From NCBI GenBank assembly GCA_964483155.1, contig CAZAAC010000005.1:22572-86571 (forward strand): a stretch of 64,000 nucleotides of DNA. Reading direction: 5' to 3'. The stretch's first letter is position 1, and every line of letters starts with the position of its first letter. The DNA comes from JAAYYM01 sp964483155. Lineage in GTDB: Bacteria; Bacillota; Clostridia; Lachnospirales; Lachnospiraceae. Below are positions 34,025 through 43,473 of the stretch, piece after piece. The notes beneath the pieces were generated by a model. That model had not been told where the DNA came from, searched no databases, and worked only from the letters and a program-made list of their open reading frames with translations. The position numbers were made by a program, and so were the translations under genes.

Positions 34025-37000
34025 TGTATACTAAATCCTCTTTTCTCTTTTTATCATACTCCATAATTCTTCTATATACTTCTAGCGCCATAAACACAAT
34101 ACTAAAATCAAAGCACAAAATGAATAAATACATTTGCTTTGTATTATCGGTAAAACCATTACCAATAACACTTAATGGGTATTGTAATATGCCAATAGCA
34201 GTTACTGCAAGATAGAGAACTTTCAGTAATTGCATTCGTTTATCTGTTTTTTTTCTCTGTTTCCATAAACTTCGAAAAACATAGGTAATAATAATCAGAT
34301 AGATAGCCACATAAGTCATAAAATGATCTGGTGCAAATGAAATACGAAACTCTTCCCAAAAAGAAAATCTGCTTACCTCTTCATTCTCTTCATTATCAAT
34401 TTGCCCTAAGAATATCAACCAGTCGGGCATACGCAAAGAAGCTGAACCCGCTGCATGTTCTAGCGTTCTATATAAATACTTAGGATGCATTATATAATAT
34501 TTTAGTAATTTCATGGTATCTACTTTTGCCCATAGTGCTGTCTCTGCCTCTTTTGTCAACGGACCAATATAGTATTCCTCATCCTTATAATATGCATGCT
34601 TTCCGATGTCTACAACCATATTAGGATCCATTTCAAAATCCAATAAAGTTTGGACAGGATCGTCAACAATAACTAAAAGACCTGTAAACATTGACTGCCA
34701 AACATTCATAGCGGCATTGTTTGTATCGTTTTGCTGATATAACCTAACACATTCTATACTTAAAAAACCAGATAAGGCAATCACTGCTACTGTTGCCAGT
34801 ATTTTAACCATCCATTTTGCTTTTCTGACATGATAAATAAATAAAACCAAAGCAAGCCCCAAAACAATTGGAAATGAAATTGTGGTCTGTCCCTTTGCGC
34901 CGCAAAAGACTCTTGCCGCAATAAAGAAAGGTATGAACTTCCACATTCCCTTACCTTGCGGCGAGGCAATTAAACTAAGTATCCATGAAATCATGGCTAC
35001 CATCCCAACATAAATTACACCCTCTCCAAAAAGTGAATTAATCCATCCTAAATGCATTTTCCCCAAAAATACAATTAGTATTGTTGTTGACATGACCATA
35101 TATATGTTTTTATCAAATAGTCCATATAAGCTATAAAAAATAATCCAGTAACTAAAAATCAATATTATTGCATAAATAATTGCCGCATAAAATGAATTAT
35201 ATGGAATTCCCCTCGGTTCACAAAAAACTCGTAGCAATGATGCAACATATACATTACTCAATTTTGGATTTAGATTCATAAAATCTGCCCAGTTAAAATC
35301 TGCCCAATAAAATTCTTCTGTGATACGAGTTACTGATAATTCATCATCTGCAACTGTTTTAAAGCTGATGTCAATCGAATCCATAACTCGCCCATAATCA
35401 CCATTATTACGGCAACCAATACGTGGATCAGAAAACATAACGTACCAAATAATCAAAGCTGCAAGTACTGTGAAAAATAGTGCTGCGCGCCACTTAAATG
35501 CAAATACTCTATTATTAAAAAAATTCTTTGTCTTAATTATAGTTCTCTCTATGATTGACTTAATTCTCCCATTTTGTTTTCGTACAGAATAGTCATACAC
35601 TCTCATTTCTTGTCTGACAGCATAAGAGCCTTCCTGTATATCCACATATAAAAGATATATTTTGTAGAAGAAATAAAGACCACCAAATATAAGAAGCAAA
35701 TCCGTAATCATCATATAACAAAAAAGTTCTTTTTCAATATATCCCCAACCCTTTATTATAAAAGGTGCTATTAATTGTGTGAAAGAAATCATGATAAAAC
35801 AGAAATATAGAAGCGCTAAAATTTTTGCCCTTGATGAATTCTTCTTTCGACAAAAAACAAAAACGCTCCCTATCATTGCCATCCCATAAAACAGGAAATA
35901 AATAGAAGTATTCTTTGCAGATACTGCTTTTCTTAAATCGTTCCACCATCCCAATTTCGATACTGTAGAATGTGGTTCATCTGCTCTTTCCCCTACATAC
36001 ATAAAACGGTTATCAGAATAAACCGCGCTTTTGGAAACGGCCTCTTCTATCATTAACCATAATTGATGTGGATGCCTGCAATAATAGCCCACTAATGTTG
36101 AAAAAGTGATTTTAGCAAACATTTCTTCTTTTGCTACTTCGCTTCTTGGAAAATATGCATACTCCTCTTCATCAAGATAAAACGATAACCCGACATCCTC
36201 AATAGACTCTTTTGGTAATCCTAATGTTTCAATATCTGCTTTTGGATTTTCGCTGACGGTTAATAATCCATTATATATTGCATCGTATCGATTAGCCTGC
36301 TCCGAAATAGTGGTTGCGCTATTACTTAATCCTATTACTGAAATAGCCATATAAAGAAGAATACCAAAAAGCTTTGCCCCATATAGAAATTGCTTTTCTT
36401 TATCTGGTCTATGATAATATGCAAGAGCAATAATGATTATCAGTATAGGGACATACATAAATATCGTATATGGTGCCTTAGAATTTAAAAGAAACCAACC
36501 TGTAAACAATACCGAGTAAACAGACCTGCCCGTTTCCTTCTCGGCGGCTATTGACGTTAGAATCGCCGCTGAAAACATAAATAACCCTACAAAAGTACAT
36601 GCTTCCAGTTCAAGTGAATTAAACCAGGATAAAAATTCACTACCAAAAAACAAAAAGGGAATCAGTATTCCGATGAATGCTGCTCTATAACCTATCAGTC
36701 TGTATAATGCACGCATGATATAGTAAAATGAAATCATTGTTATGACAGAATAGATAATTGATAAATACATTGTGGAAAATGAAATGCCTAAAACCGTACA
36801 GACCACCCATACGACTGCAACAGGATAAATCAGACTGACACCAGGCGTTGTTTGCACAATTTTGTTTAAATCCAGTGTTTCAAATTCAAACTCTTCTATT
36901 ACTTCCGTATAATACAAATCTTCAGGCTCTTCAAGTTCTTCCTCTGTATACACTAAATCCATTGCACGCAGATTTGTATTGTAATTTCCCCAATCTACAA

Positions 37001-37133
37001 CACCCGGTCTTTTTCCTATAAAAAGAACACCAACAAGAATAAATCCCGCAAGCACTGTAAATGCAAACGCAAATTTTTTATCTTCACGTATATTCTTGTC
37101 AAGCAAACGTATGCGTTTCCATAAAGCTGTCAT
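33999..37133 (-). CDS. Large tandem-duplicated multi-spanning membrane protein
   Basis: 1044 residues built of two related halves (about 20-500 and 545-1030), each with about ten membrane helices. Matching landmarks: after the first helix, VDWGNYNTNLRAMD (47-60) and CRNNGDYGRVMDSID (574-588); FNSLELEA (171-178) and INSLFGEG (698-705); YYCRHPHQL (350-358) and YYIMHPKYL (about 890). The same landmarks recur in the single-unit 513-aa protein at 44336 (FNSFYPEA, YYVRHPGKM). The layout resembles GT-C glycosyltransferases, but I do not recognise the family. ATGA overlap with wecB upstream. Probably glycan transfer or export in the polysaccharide locus; inference. Confidence 0.8.
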   Translation of the reverse strand: MTALWKRIRLLDKNIREDKKFAFAFTVLAGFILVGVLFIGKRPGVVDWGNYNTNLRAMDLVYTEEELEEPEDLYYTEVIEEFEFETLDLNKIVQTTPGVSLIYPVAVVWVVCTVLGISFSTMYLSIIYSVITMISFYYIMRALYRLIGYRAAFIGILIPFLFFGSEFLSWFNSLELEACTFVGLFMFSAAILTSIAAEKETGRSVYSVLFTGWFLLNSKAPYTIFMYVPILIIIIALAYYHRPDKEKQFLYGAKLFGILLYMAISVIGLSNSATTISEQANRYDAIYNGLLTVSENPKADIETLGLPKESIEDVGLSFYLDEEEYAYFPRSEVAKEEMFAKITFSTLVGYYCRHPHQLWLMIEEAVSKSAVYSDNRFMYVGERADEPHSTVSKLGWWNDLRKAVSAKNTSIYFLFYGMAMIGSVFVFCRKKNSSRAKILALLYFCFIMISFTQLIAPFIIKGWGYIEKELFCYMMITDLLLIFGGLYFFYKIYLLYVDIQEGSYAVRQEMRVYDYSVRKQNGRIKSIIERTIIKTKNFFNNRVFAFKWRAALFFTVLAALIIWYVMFSDPRIGCRNNGDYGRVMDSIDISFKTVADDELSVTRITEEFYWADFNWADFMNLNPKLSNVYVASLLRVFCEPRGIPYNSFYAAIIYAIILIFSYWIIFYSLYGLFDKNIYMVMSTTILIVFLGKMHLGWINSLFGEGVIYVGMVAMISWILSLIASPQGKGMWKFIPFFIAARVFCGAKGQTTISFPIVLGLALVLFIYHVRKAKWMVKILATVAVIALSGFLSIECVRLYQQNDTNNAAMNVWQSMFTGLLVIVDDPVQTLLDFEMDPNMVVDIGKHAYYKDEEYYIGPLTKEAETALWAKVDTMKLLKYYIMHPKYLYRTLEHAAGSASLRMPDWLIFLGQIDNEENEEVSRFSFWEEFRISFAPDHFMTYVAIYLIIITYVFRSLWKQRKKTDKRMQLLKVLYLAVTAIGILQYPLSVIGNGFTDNTKQMYLFILCFDFSIVFMALEVYRRIMEYDKKRKEDLVYNGIEKELV

Positions 37134-38221
37134 CTTAACAATATCTCCGTAATTTGTCTGCAGGCAGTTCCATCTCCATAAGGATTAGATGCTCTGCTCA
37201 TTTCATCATAAGCCTCTTGATCTGTCAGTAATTTCAAGAACTCCTTATGTATGACATCAGCGTCAGTTCCTACCAATTTTAGTGTCCCCGCTGCAATTCC
37301 CTCTGGACGCTCTGTTGTGTCACGCATAACAAGCACTGGTTTTCCAAGTGCAGGTGCTTCCTCTTGAATTCCACCACTATCCGTAAGTATCATATAGGAA
37401 CGATACATAAAATTGTGAAAATCTAATACGTCCAACGGCTCAATCATTTTCATTCTTGGGTGGTCTCCAAATACATCTTCTGCTGTCTTACGGACAATTG
37501 GGTTTAAGTGAATCGGATAAATCACCTTAACATCTTCTACTTCGTCAATTGTTCTTTTAATTCCCTCAAATATATTGTATAGCGGACGTCCTAAGTTTTC
37601 CCGTCTATGAGCTGTCAGCATAACAAGTCTTGATCCCTTAGCCCAATCAAGAATCGGGTGTGTGTAGGAAGGAAAAATCGTCGTCTGCAAAGCATCTATT
37701 ACCGTATTCCCTGTCACATAGATGCCTTCAGCCTTTTTGCCTTCTCTGATTAAATTATCTCTTGCCGTCGTAGTCGGTGCAAAATGATATTTTGCAATAA
37801 TTCCCACTCCCTGACGATTAAATTCCTCTGGAAAAGGTGCTGCCAGATTATATGTCCTTAGTCCCGCTTCCACATGTCCTATTGGCATTTCCAGATAGAA
37901 TGCAGCTAAACTTGTCGCAAATGTTGTAGATGTATCACCATGCACTAATATAACATCTGGTTTTTCCTTTTCAAGAATTTCTTTCATACCGAGTAATACA
38001 TTAGTTGTTACATCAAACAGCGTCTGCCTATCCTTCATAATGGCTAAATCATACTTGGGTACCACTTCAAACGCTTTTAACACTTGTTCCAGCATCTGAC
38101 GATGTTGTCCTGTCACACATACGATTGTCTCAATATTCTCATGTTTTCGCAGTTCTTTAACCAATGGGCACATTTTTATAGCCTCTGGTCTGGTTCCAAA
38201 TACCACCATTATTTTTTTCAT
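37130..38221 (-). CDS. wecB: UDP-N-acetylglucosamine 2-epimerase (non-hydrolysing)
   Basis: 363 residues of GT-B fold. The N-terminal VVFGTRPEAIKMCPLV is the family signature, together with VTGQHRQMLEQVL, LVHGDTSTTFA, HVEAGLRTY, TAHRRENLG and the C-terminal DSGGIQEEAPALGKPVLVMRDTTERPE (in parts). Interconverts UDP-GlcNAc and UDP-ManNAc. It lies 17 bp after the BcsB-like gene and overlaps the next gene by 4 bp, so it is an integral part of the polysaccharide operon and indicates ManNAc in the product (or in its linkage unit). A teichoic-acid role is the alternative. Confidence 0.95.
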   Translation of the reverse strand: MKKIMVVFGTRPEAIKMCPLVKELRKHENIETIVCVTGQHRQMLEQVLKAFEVVPKYDLAIMKDRQTLFDVTTNVLLGMKEILEKEKPDVILVHGDTSTTFATSLAAFYLEMPIGHVEAGLRTYNLAAPFPEEFNRQGVGIIAKYHFAPTTTARDNLIREGKKAEGIYVTGNTVIDALQTTIFPSYTHPILDWAKGSRLVMLTAHRRENLGRPLYNIFEGIKRTIDEVEDVKVIYPIHLNPIVRKTAEDVFGDHPRMKMIEPLDVLDFHNFMYRSYMILTDSGGIQEEAPALGKPVLVMRDTTERPEGIAAGTLKLVGTDADVIHKEFLKLLTDQEAYDEMSRASNPYGDGTACRQITEILLR

Positions 38222-38237
38222 TATCTGTCTCCTATAT

Positions 38238-40532
38238 TTAGTCTTCTTTATTTTTATGATACATCCTGATTCTGATTAATACTAAAATAACTGCAATTAA
38301 GAGCATAAGCATAACTGAAGTCGCAACAATGGTAAATATAAGTGATTGCTGGTTTGCGCTTAATCCGCCTAGTATAGTAGGCTCCTGGTCCTCTGCCAAA
38401 ACAGATATAAATTGATATGCCTTCGTCTCAAATTCTTTATCAATAATAACGCAGTCCTTAGAGAGGCTGAGACGTTTCTCTTGCTCACGCATAAATTCAG
38501 TCACGGTATCAAATGTGCCTTCATTAATCCCAGTAACCGCCAATACTCCTCTGTTTGCGGCAAATGGAGATTGCAGTAACTGCAAGATTGCAATTTCTTT
38601 TGCATATGTTTCTGACAATATCAATCGCTCATTACTTGCAAACTGTTTTCCGTTATTTTCATATGGGAAATATAAGTTTGGATTCAATTCCTGCATTAGC
38701 TTATTATCTGCAAAATTTCCTGCGGTTATAATATTATAATCTGCATCTTCCACGGAAAACTCCCTTGATCTTTTCACAAAGAAGGTTCCATAAGGATCAA
38801 CACCTTCTCCATACATACCGATAATCTGTGCATACAAATTCAGCTCCTTTGTTGTCGGATGATCGGATATTACTAGCATTAGATCATTAAACTTTCCATC
38901 TGTTCTAAATGGTGATGGCTTTAAATCAAAAGTTAATACAATTCCAGTAGATGCTGGTAAGTAAAGAATAGATTCTTCGGATATATAAGCCCAGGGCATC
39001 TGCTCCTGCCTCGGTGTACAGATCATATCCTGTATTTCCAAATCAAAGGCTATTTTAATACTACCTGCGGATGTACCAACAACATCTGCCGGCATCGTAA
39101 ATATTAATTCATCTCCTGTTGCATTTTCTTTTGACAGGCGCTTACTTGCTACTGGGATGTCCCCCCAAAACACCGTTACCAAAGAGCGCGTAAAGTCAAG
39201 ATTGTCACTATATCTAAATTTTAAAGTCACTTTTCCTGCGTCTGATAAGAAATAATCCTCAGAAAACGGCAAGTAAATTAATTGCTCCTGATGAAATGGA
39301 CCAACATAAGTTAAACCCTTTCCAATAATGTCTTTTATTGTATAATTGCCAGCAACCATTTGACTTAAAGCTGTTGAATTAATAGCAATATCAGCGCTTC
39401 CTTTTTTCACAAATGCTTGATTGGTTTTTTCTTGATTTACACGATCCTCATCCATAATCATATAAGCTGCTTCCAACAAACAATCATCATCCGTCGATGT
39501 GATTAATAAAAGCGGATTCCCTTTTGCATCATCTGAAAAATATACAACAGCGCCTTCTCCAAGGCGGCTTGTATCCGAAATCATAGCTTTATATTCATCT
39601 GGAAGGTTCATATAATTCGCTACTATAATTGTTCTATCTGCTCCCATTGCCGGTAAATCTGACAATAAACCAAATTGGATATTATTATTATCATTGGTTG
39701 AAGTAGATAAATCTGCCATAAGATTCATAGCAGCTGCCACTTCGCTGTTATCAGCATTATCTGAGACCAAAATTGCAAGTCCGCTGCCAGTGTCATCGGT
39801 TGTGGACATAAATGGATACGGATAATAGGATATTTTATGGTCATGCGACTTTATGTCATAACCACTCCTAATATAAGAAGCATCTGAAATCGTCAACCAA
39901 TTAGCTCCGGAAAAATCATCAAGACAACCATCTTCATCATACAGCCTTGCATAAGCCGTTACTCCGAACGAATTATAGTCACCCTTATTGATTAACTCCA
40001 TTGGTATTTCCACATAAACTACCTGCGTATCACCATTTTTATATGAAATCCGACAGGAATCGATTGGTACATTATTAACCATGAAAGTCATGGAAGACGC
40101 TATACTTTGCACTAATTGGCTCACATCATATTGGATTTCTGCATATACATAATCCGTTTCCCAGTAATCAGGAATATCAAAAAATATTTCTGTACTTGAA
40201 AAGATGCCGTGTAGCGTTGTCTCTGGGAATGTAATATCCTGGGTATATTTTGTATCCATTAAAACGGGTTTTACTGTATTCGGTTCTTCTGCATCTTCAG
40301 GACTCTTTGAAAGGATTGATACAATCGCTTCATCCTGGCTCACATCAGAATCTTCAATATTACCGATCAAACCATCTGTCTCTATATCGCTTTTGACTAC
40401 TGCTGATTCTGATACGGTTGCATCCTCCGCCGTTTCAGGAGCCGCTGCAAAATTAGTTGTCCCACTAAATAATAAGACTACTGACAAACTTGCAAAAAGC
40501 AACATTTTTATCCTTTTTTTCATCTTCTTCAT
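38238..40532 (-). CDS. BcsB/YdaN-like polysaccharide synthase partner protein
   Basis: About 764 residues: signal peptide (1-30), large extracellular domain, and one C-terminal membrane anchor (about 727-752) with a short basic tail. The beta-rich modules read as the BcsB family: TTLHGIFSSTEIFFDIPDYW, VNNVPIDSCR and two flavodoxin-like parts with NLMADLSTSTND and DRTIIVANYMNLPDEYK (in parts). BcsB partners the membrane GT2 synthase and guides the nascent polymer outward. In B. subtilis the equivalent is YdaN. Start placed at the ATG after GGTGGTAAGG. It lies 18 bp downstream of the GT2 gene, the same order as ydaM-ydaN. Confidence 0.87.
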   Translation of the reverse strand: MKKMKKRIKMLLFASLSVVLLFSGTTNFAAAPETAEDATVSESAVVKSDIETDGLIGNIEDSDVSQDEAIVSILSKSPEDAEEPNTVKPVLMDTKYTQDITFPETTLHGIFSSTEIFFDIPDYWETDYVYAEIQYDVSQLVQSIASSMTFMVNNVPIDSCRISYKNGDTQVVYVEIPMELINKGDYNSFGVTAYARLYDEDGCLDDFSGANWLTISDASYIRSGYDIKSHDHKISYYPYPFMSTTDDTGSGLAILVSDNADNSEVAAAMNLMADLSTSTNDNNNIQFGLLSDLPAMGADRTIIVANYMNLPDEYKAMISDTSRLGEGAVVYFSDDAKGNPLLLITSTDDDCLLEAAYMIMDEDRVNQEKTNQAFVKKGSADIAINSTALSQMVAGNYTIKDIIGKGLTYVGPFHQEQLIYLPFSEDYFLSDAGKVTLKFRYSDNLDFTRSLVTVFWGDIPVASKRLSKENATGDELIFTMPADVVGTSAGSIKIAFDLEIQDMICTPRQEQMPWAYISEESILYLPASTGIVLTFDLKPSPFRTDGKFNDLMLVISDHPTTKELNLYAQIIGMYGEGVDPYGTFFVKRSREFSVEDADYNIITAGNFADNKLMQELNPNLYFPYENNGKQFASNERLILSETYAKEIAILQLLQSPFAANRGVLAVTGINEGTFDTVTEFMREQEKRLSLSKDCVIIDKEFETKAYQFISVLAEDQEPTILGGLSANQQSLIFTIVATSVMLMLLIAVILVLIRIRMYHKNKED

Positions 40533-40559
40533 CCTTACCACCTTTTCCTCTGTTTCACA

Positions 40560-41858
40560 TTATTTTGTTTCGTTATGTTTTTTCTTCTGCTTACGGTTTA
40601 GAGATTCATCAACTCGTTCCGTTTTATCCCAGACAACTTCTTTATGATATAATTTATCCTGCATACTCAAAAATGCCGCATTGACAACCACAGCAACCCA
40701 TAGCTTTGAGTAAGTAAACAGCATCAACAAAATTAGTAACGCACTTTGAAACCCAAATTCATTCTTTTCCACTGAAAGTGTAATTAATACATTTAGTACA
40801 AACAAAAGAATTGCCATACCCCACAATAATGTTGAAAACCCTCCGAGCGTACTATGAAAAAAACCTAATACTCCTAAAACAAATATAGCGTCTGAACAAA
40901 TCAATGAAGTCAGCATCAATACATATACTAACCCATAATATAATACATCTAATCTCATTGAACCTGCTTTTTTATCAAATACATATTTGAAATTTTTTAG
41001 CAGTACATAGATGTTTCCCTTGGCCCAGCGGGTTCTTTGCTTAAACCATTGTTTCAGGTATTGTGGCTCCTGTTCCCATGTAACTGCTAATGGCATGAAC
41101 TTTATATAGTAACCCATTCTATAAATTCTAAAGCTGATTTCGGTGTCCTCCGATAATGCTTTCGTATCCCATCCGCCCATTTCATCAATAATACTTCTGC
41201 GAATTACAAAATTAGTTCCTGGAATTGTACATAATTTGAAAAAGAAAAATCTGCCTGCCTGATTCATACACTGGTATGCTAATGTCTCTATATTCACAAA
41301 ACGTGTTAAAATTGAAGCATTTCTATTTCTAGTTCTAAATTTTCCAATCACAGCACCCAATTTGTCATTTGCCATTAGGTTCTCTACCAAAATAATTAAA
41401 GCGTCCTGTGCTGGCGTATTATCTGCATCATAAATAGCAATGATTGTACCAGAAGCAACCGACAAAGCAATATTCAAAGCATTAGACTTGCCTTTGCCTC
41501 CGACAATATTGTCTGTATTAATTGCTATTAATTTTCTGTCTGGATTTTCATCCTGAATACTTTTCAACACCTCCGCAGAGTTGTCAGTTGAGTTATCATT
41601 AATTACTATAATTTCATATTTGTCTTTTGGATAATCAAATGCTAATAAGGCTTCTACTGTTTTTTGAAGAACAATACCCTCATTATGAGCAGGCACCATG
41701 ATACTAACCATTGGATATTCAGCCAATGGAATTCGCCCGTCTGTTTTATTTACTCTGATCATATAAATAAAACCGCCAATAGAAAGGAATATATTTAGGA
41801 ACATTAATCCCCATATTGCAATAATTGCATAAAGAGATAATATATCTACTAATGTCAT
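40560..41858 (-). CDS. Processive GT2 exopolysaccharide synthase (YdaM/BcsA/HasA-like)
   Basis: About 432 residues with an N-terminal membrane helix (10-36), a cytoplasmic GT-A domain, and 3-4 C-terminal helices (about 300-410). It has all processive GT2 signatures: VPAHNE, DAD (144-146), SEDTEIS with ED at 237-238, and QRTRW (274-278). No PilZ domain, so c-di-GMP control would come from the degenerate-GGDEF protein encoded upstream. Start at MTLVDILSLY with AAGGAG 9 bp upstream; the longer frame overlaps the previous gene. Polymer probably beta-linked hexosamine; UDP-ManNAc is suggested by wecB. Confidence 0.9.
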   Translation of the reverse strand: MTLVDILSLYAIIAIWGLMFLNIFLSIGGFIYMIRVNKTDGRIPLAEYPMVSIMVPAHNEGIVLQKTVEALLAFDYPKDKYEIIVINDNSTDNSAEVLKSIQDENPDRKLIAINTDNIVGGKGKSNALNIALSVASGTIIAIYDADNTPAQDALIILVENLMANDKLGAVIGKFRTRNRNASILTRFVNIETLAYQCMNQAGRFFFFKLCTIPGTNFVIRRSIIDEMGGWDTKALSEDTEISFRIYRMGYYIKFMPLAVTWEQEPQYLKQWFKQRTRWAKGNIYVLLKNFKYVFDKKAGSMRLDVLYYGLVYVLMLTSLICSDAIFVLGVLGFFHSTLGGFSTLLWGMAILLFVLNVLITLSVEKNEFGFQSALLILLMLFTYSKLWVAVVVNAAFLSMQDKLYHKEVVWDKTERVDESLNRKQKKKHNETK

Positions 41859-41862
41859 TTTA

Positions 41863-43473
41863 TTACTCCTTATCCTTTTTAATAAAAAACTTACGTTTAT
41901 TGTTATACCTTGCAATCAGCAAAAATATAAGAAAAATGGATGATACAATAACAACTGCAATAACAAGCTTTCTATTCTCCTCTGCTAAATCCTTCGAAAA
42001 TTTCTTCAACATATTTCTATGATAGTCATATTCCTCTTCGTACACAGTGGCTTGATAATTTTTTTCTTTTCTCTCCCCGTTTAGCGTAATAATTCTGTTA
42101 TCGTAACTCATTTGATCTTCCTCTGTCCAGAAATTGTGTTCAATATCCCATAAACTCTTTAATGGAACAAATGAATTCCTACAAGCATTAATTTTTTCTC
42201 TGATAATATCACTATCTTCTTCCATCCCTATATATACGGCTGTAGAATATGTTTTCGTATAACTAACACCAGAATAATCTAATGCCACAGTAGCTCCCAC
42301 CCATTGATGGCCGTCCGCATAGACTTCATTTGTGTGTTTATCTTCTGGAAATTCTACTAGCTTGTCTTCCTCGTTTGTTGTAAAAATAGTCCCAAAATGA
42401 CTTAATATTTCGATTGCATTTTCGTCATACATCCAAGCACTAGGCACTTGTAGTGCCATAGGATAAACTTCTTGGTTAATATAATACTGAATTGCCATTG
42501 TAATATATTCATCCATTAGTTTTGCATCAATCTCGTTTTTCTGATTGATTGGGCTATGCATAATAATAGTGCCACCATTATCCTGCGCATATCGCAATAT
42601 TTCACAAAAACGTTGCATTGCAGGATAATCTCCATTTACATAGACCGGCATAACGGAAATGACAAATGGTACCTGCATTTCTACCATAAGATTAACTACT
42701 TCCATGAGTTTTTCTGGTTCCTGGAAAGGATATACTTCATTTAAAACAATGTATTGTGCATATGCATGTGGTTCACCCGCATACATCCATTTCCAATAAG
42801 CCACTTCTCTTGCAAATATAGCCTTAACTAACTTATTTTGCATATCACTGACCGGCATATGTGTTATATTTCCGATGTCTGCCACAACGTACCCTTTTGT
42901 AGTTCCTACTTCAAGTATTCCCTCCTGGTTATTAACCCCTTTTACTAAAAAGAGAAACTCGCCTTCCTCCACCAATCCTTCTTTTACTGTAAGTGAATCA
43001 AAATAGTATGTGATTTTTCCCACTTTCTTATCATCCATCACATAGTTATCCTGCTTATTTTGCATATCCATATAGCTTTTCATGAAGGAGTTGCCAATAA
43101 TCATAATTTTGGCTCCTGCTTTTTTTCTCTCCATGATTGCCTGTAAAAATGCAGGCTGACTTTTATCAATATCATAACAAATGATATACTTAAATCGCTG
43201 TAATGCATTTGTACATTCTGATGCTTTACCAAAAGAAACCTGAAATGCCTGATAAGTTAATACTTCAACAATATCTGATACTGCCTCTACTTCCGCTTCA
43301 GAAGCGGCATCAGAATAAACCACCAGAATATCTCCATCCGGCACTTCCATATTTGCACTTTCTAACACCACAGCCTCTTCAGCAGCAAAGACAGGTTTTG
43401 CAAAAGTACACAATATTATTCCTGATACAGCAATACATAACATACTGTGTTTAAACATCATATTGAAGTTCAT
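41863..43473 (-). CDS. DUF2334 polysaccharide-deacetylase-fold protein (YdaL-like), membrane anchored
   Basis: 536 residues: signal peptide (about 1-30, FAKPVFAAEE), a Rossmann-like N-domain (about 45-190), a DUF2334 domain (about 235-430), and one C-terminal helix (about 503-523). In DUF2334 the visible motifs are LNEVYPFQEPEKLMEVV, PFVISVMPVY and GGTIIMHSP; the usual first-motif aspartate is NE here, so metal binding may differ. YdaL of B. subtilis has this domain and lies at the same place between ydaK and ydaM. A deacetylase or polymer-handling role is likely. Start overlaps the end of the GGDEF gene and has AGAGGGT upstream. Confidence 0.82.
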   Translation of the reverse strand: MNFNMMFKHSMLCIAVSGIILCTFAKPVFAAEEAVVLESANMEVPDGDILVVYSDAASEAEVEAVSDIVEVLTYQAFQVSFGKASECTNALQRFKYIICYDIDKSQPAFLQAIMERKKAGAKIMIIGNSFMKSYMDMQNKQDNYVMDDKKVGKITYYFDSLTVKEGLVEEGEFLFLVKGVNNQEGILEVGTTKGYVVADIGNITHMPVSDMQNKLVKAIFAREVAYWKWMYAGEPHAYAQYIVLNEVYPFQEPEKLMEVVNLMVEMQVPFVISVMPVYVNGDYPAMQRFCEILRYAQDNGGTIIMHSPINQKNEIDAKLMDEYITMAIQYYINQEVYPMALQVPSAWMYDENAIEILSHFGTIFTTNEEDKLVEFPEDKHTNEVYADGHQWVGATVALDYSGVSYTKTYSTAVYIGMEEDSDIIREKINACRNSFVPLKSLWDIEHNFWTEEDQMSYDNRIITLNGERKEKNYQATVYEEEYDYHRNMLKKFSKDLAEENRKLVIAVVIVSSIFLIFLLIARYNNKRKFFIKKDKE

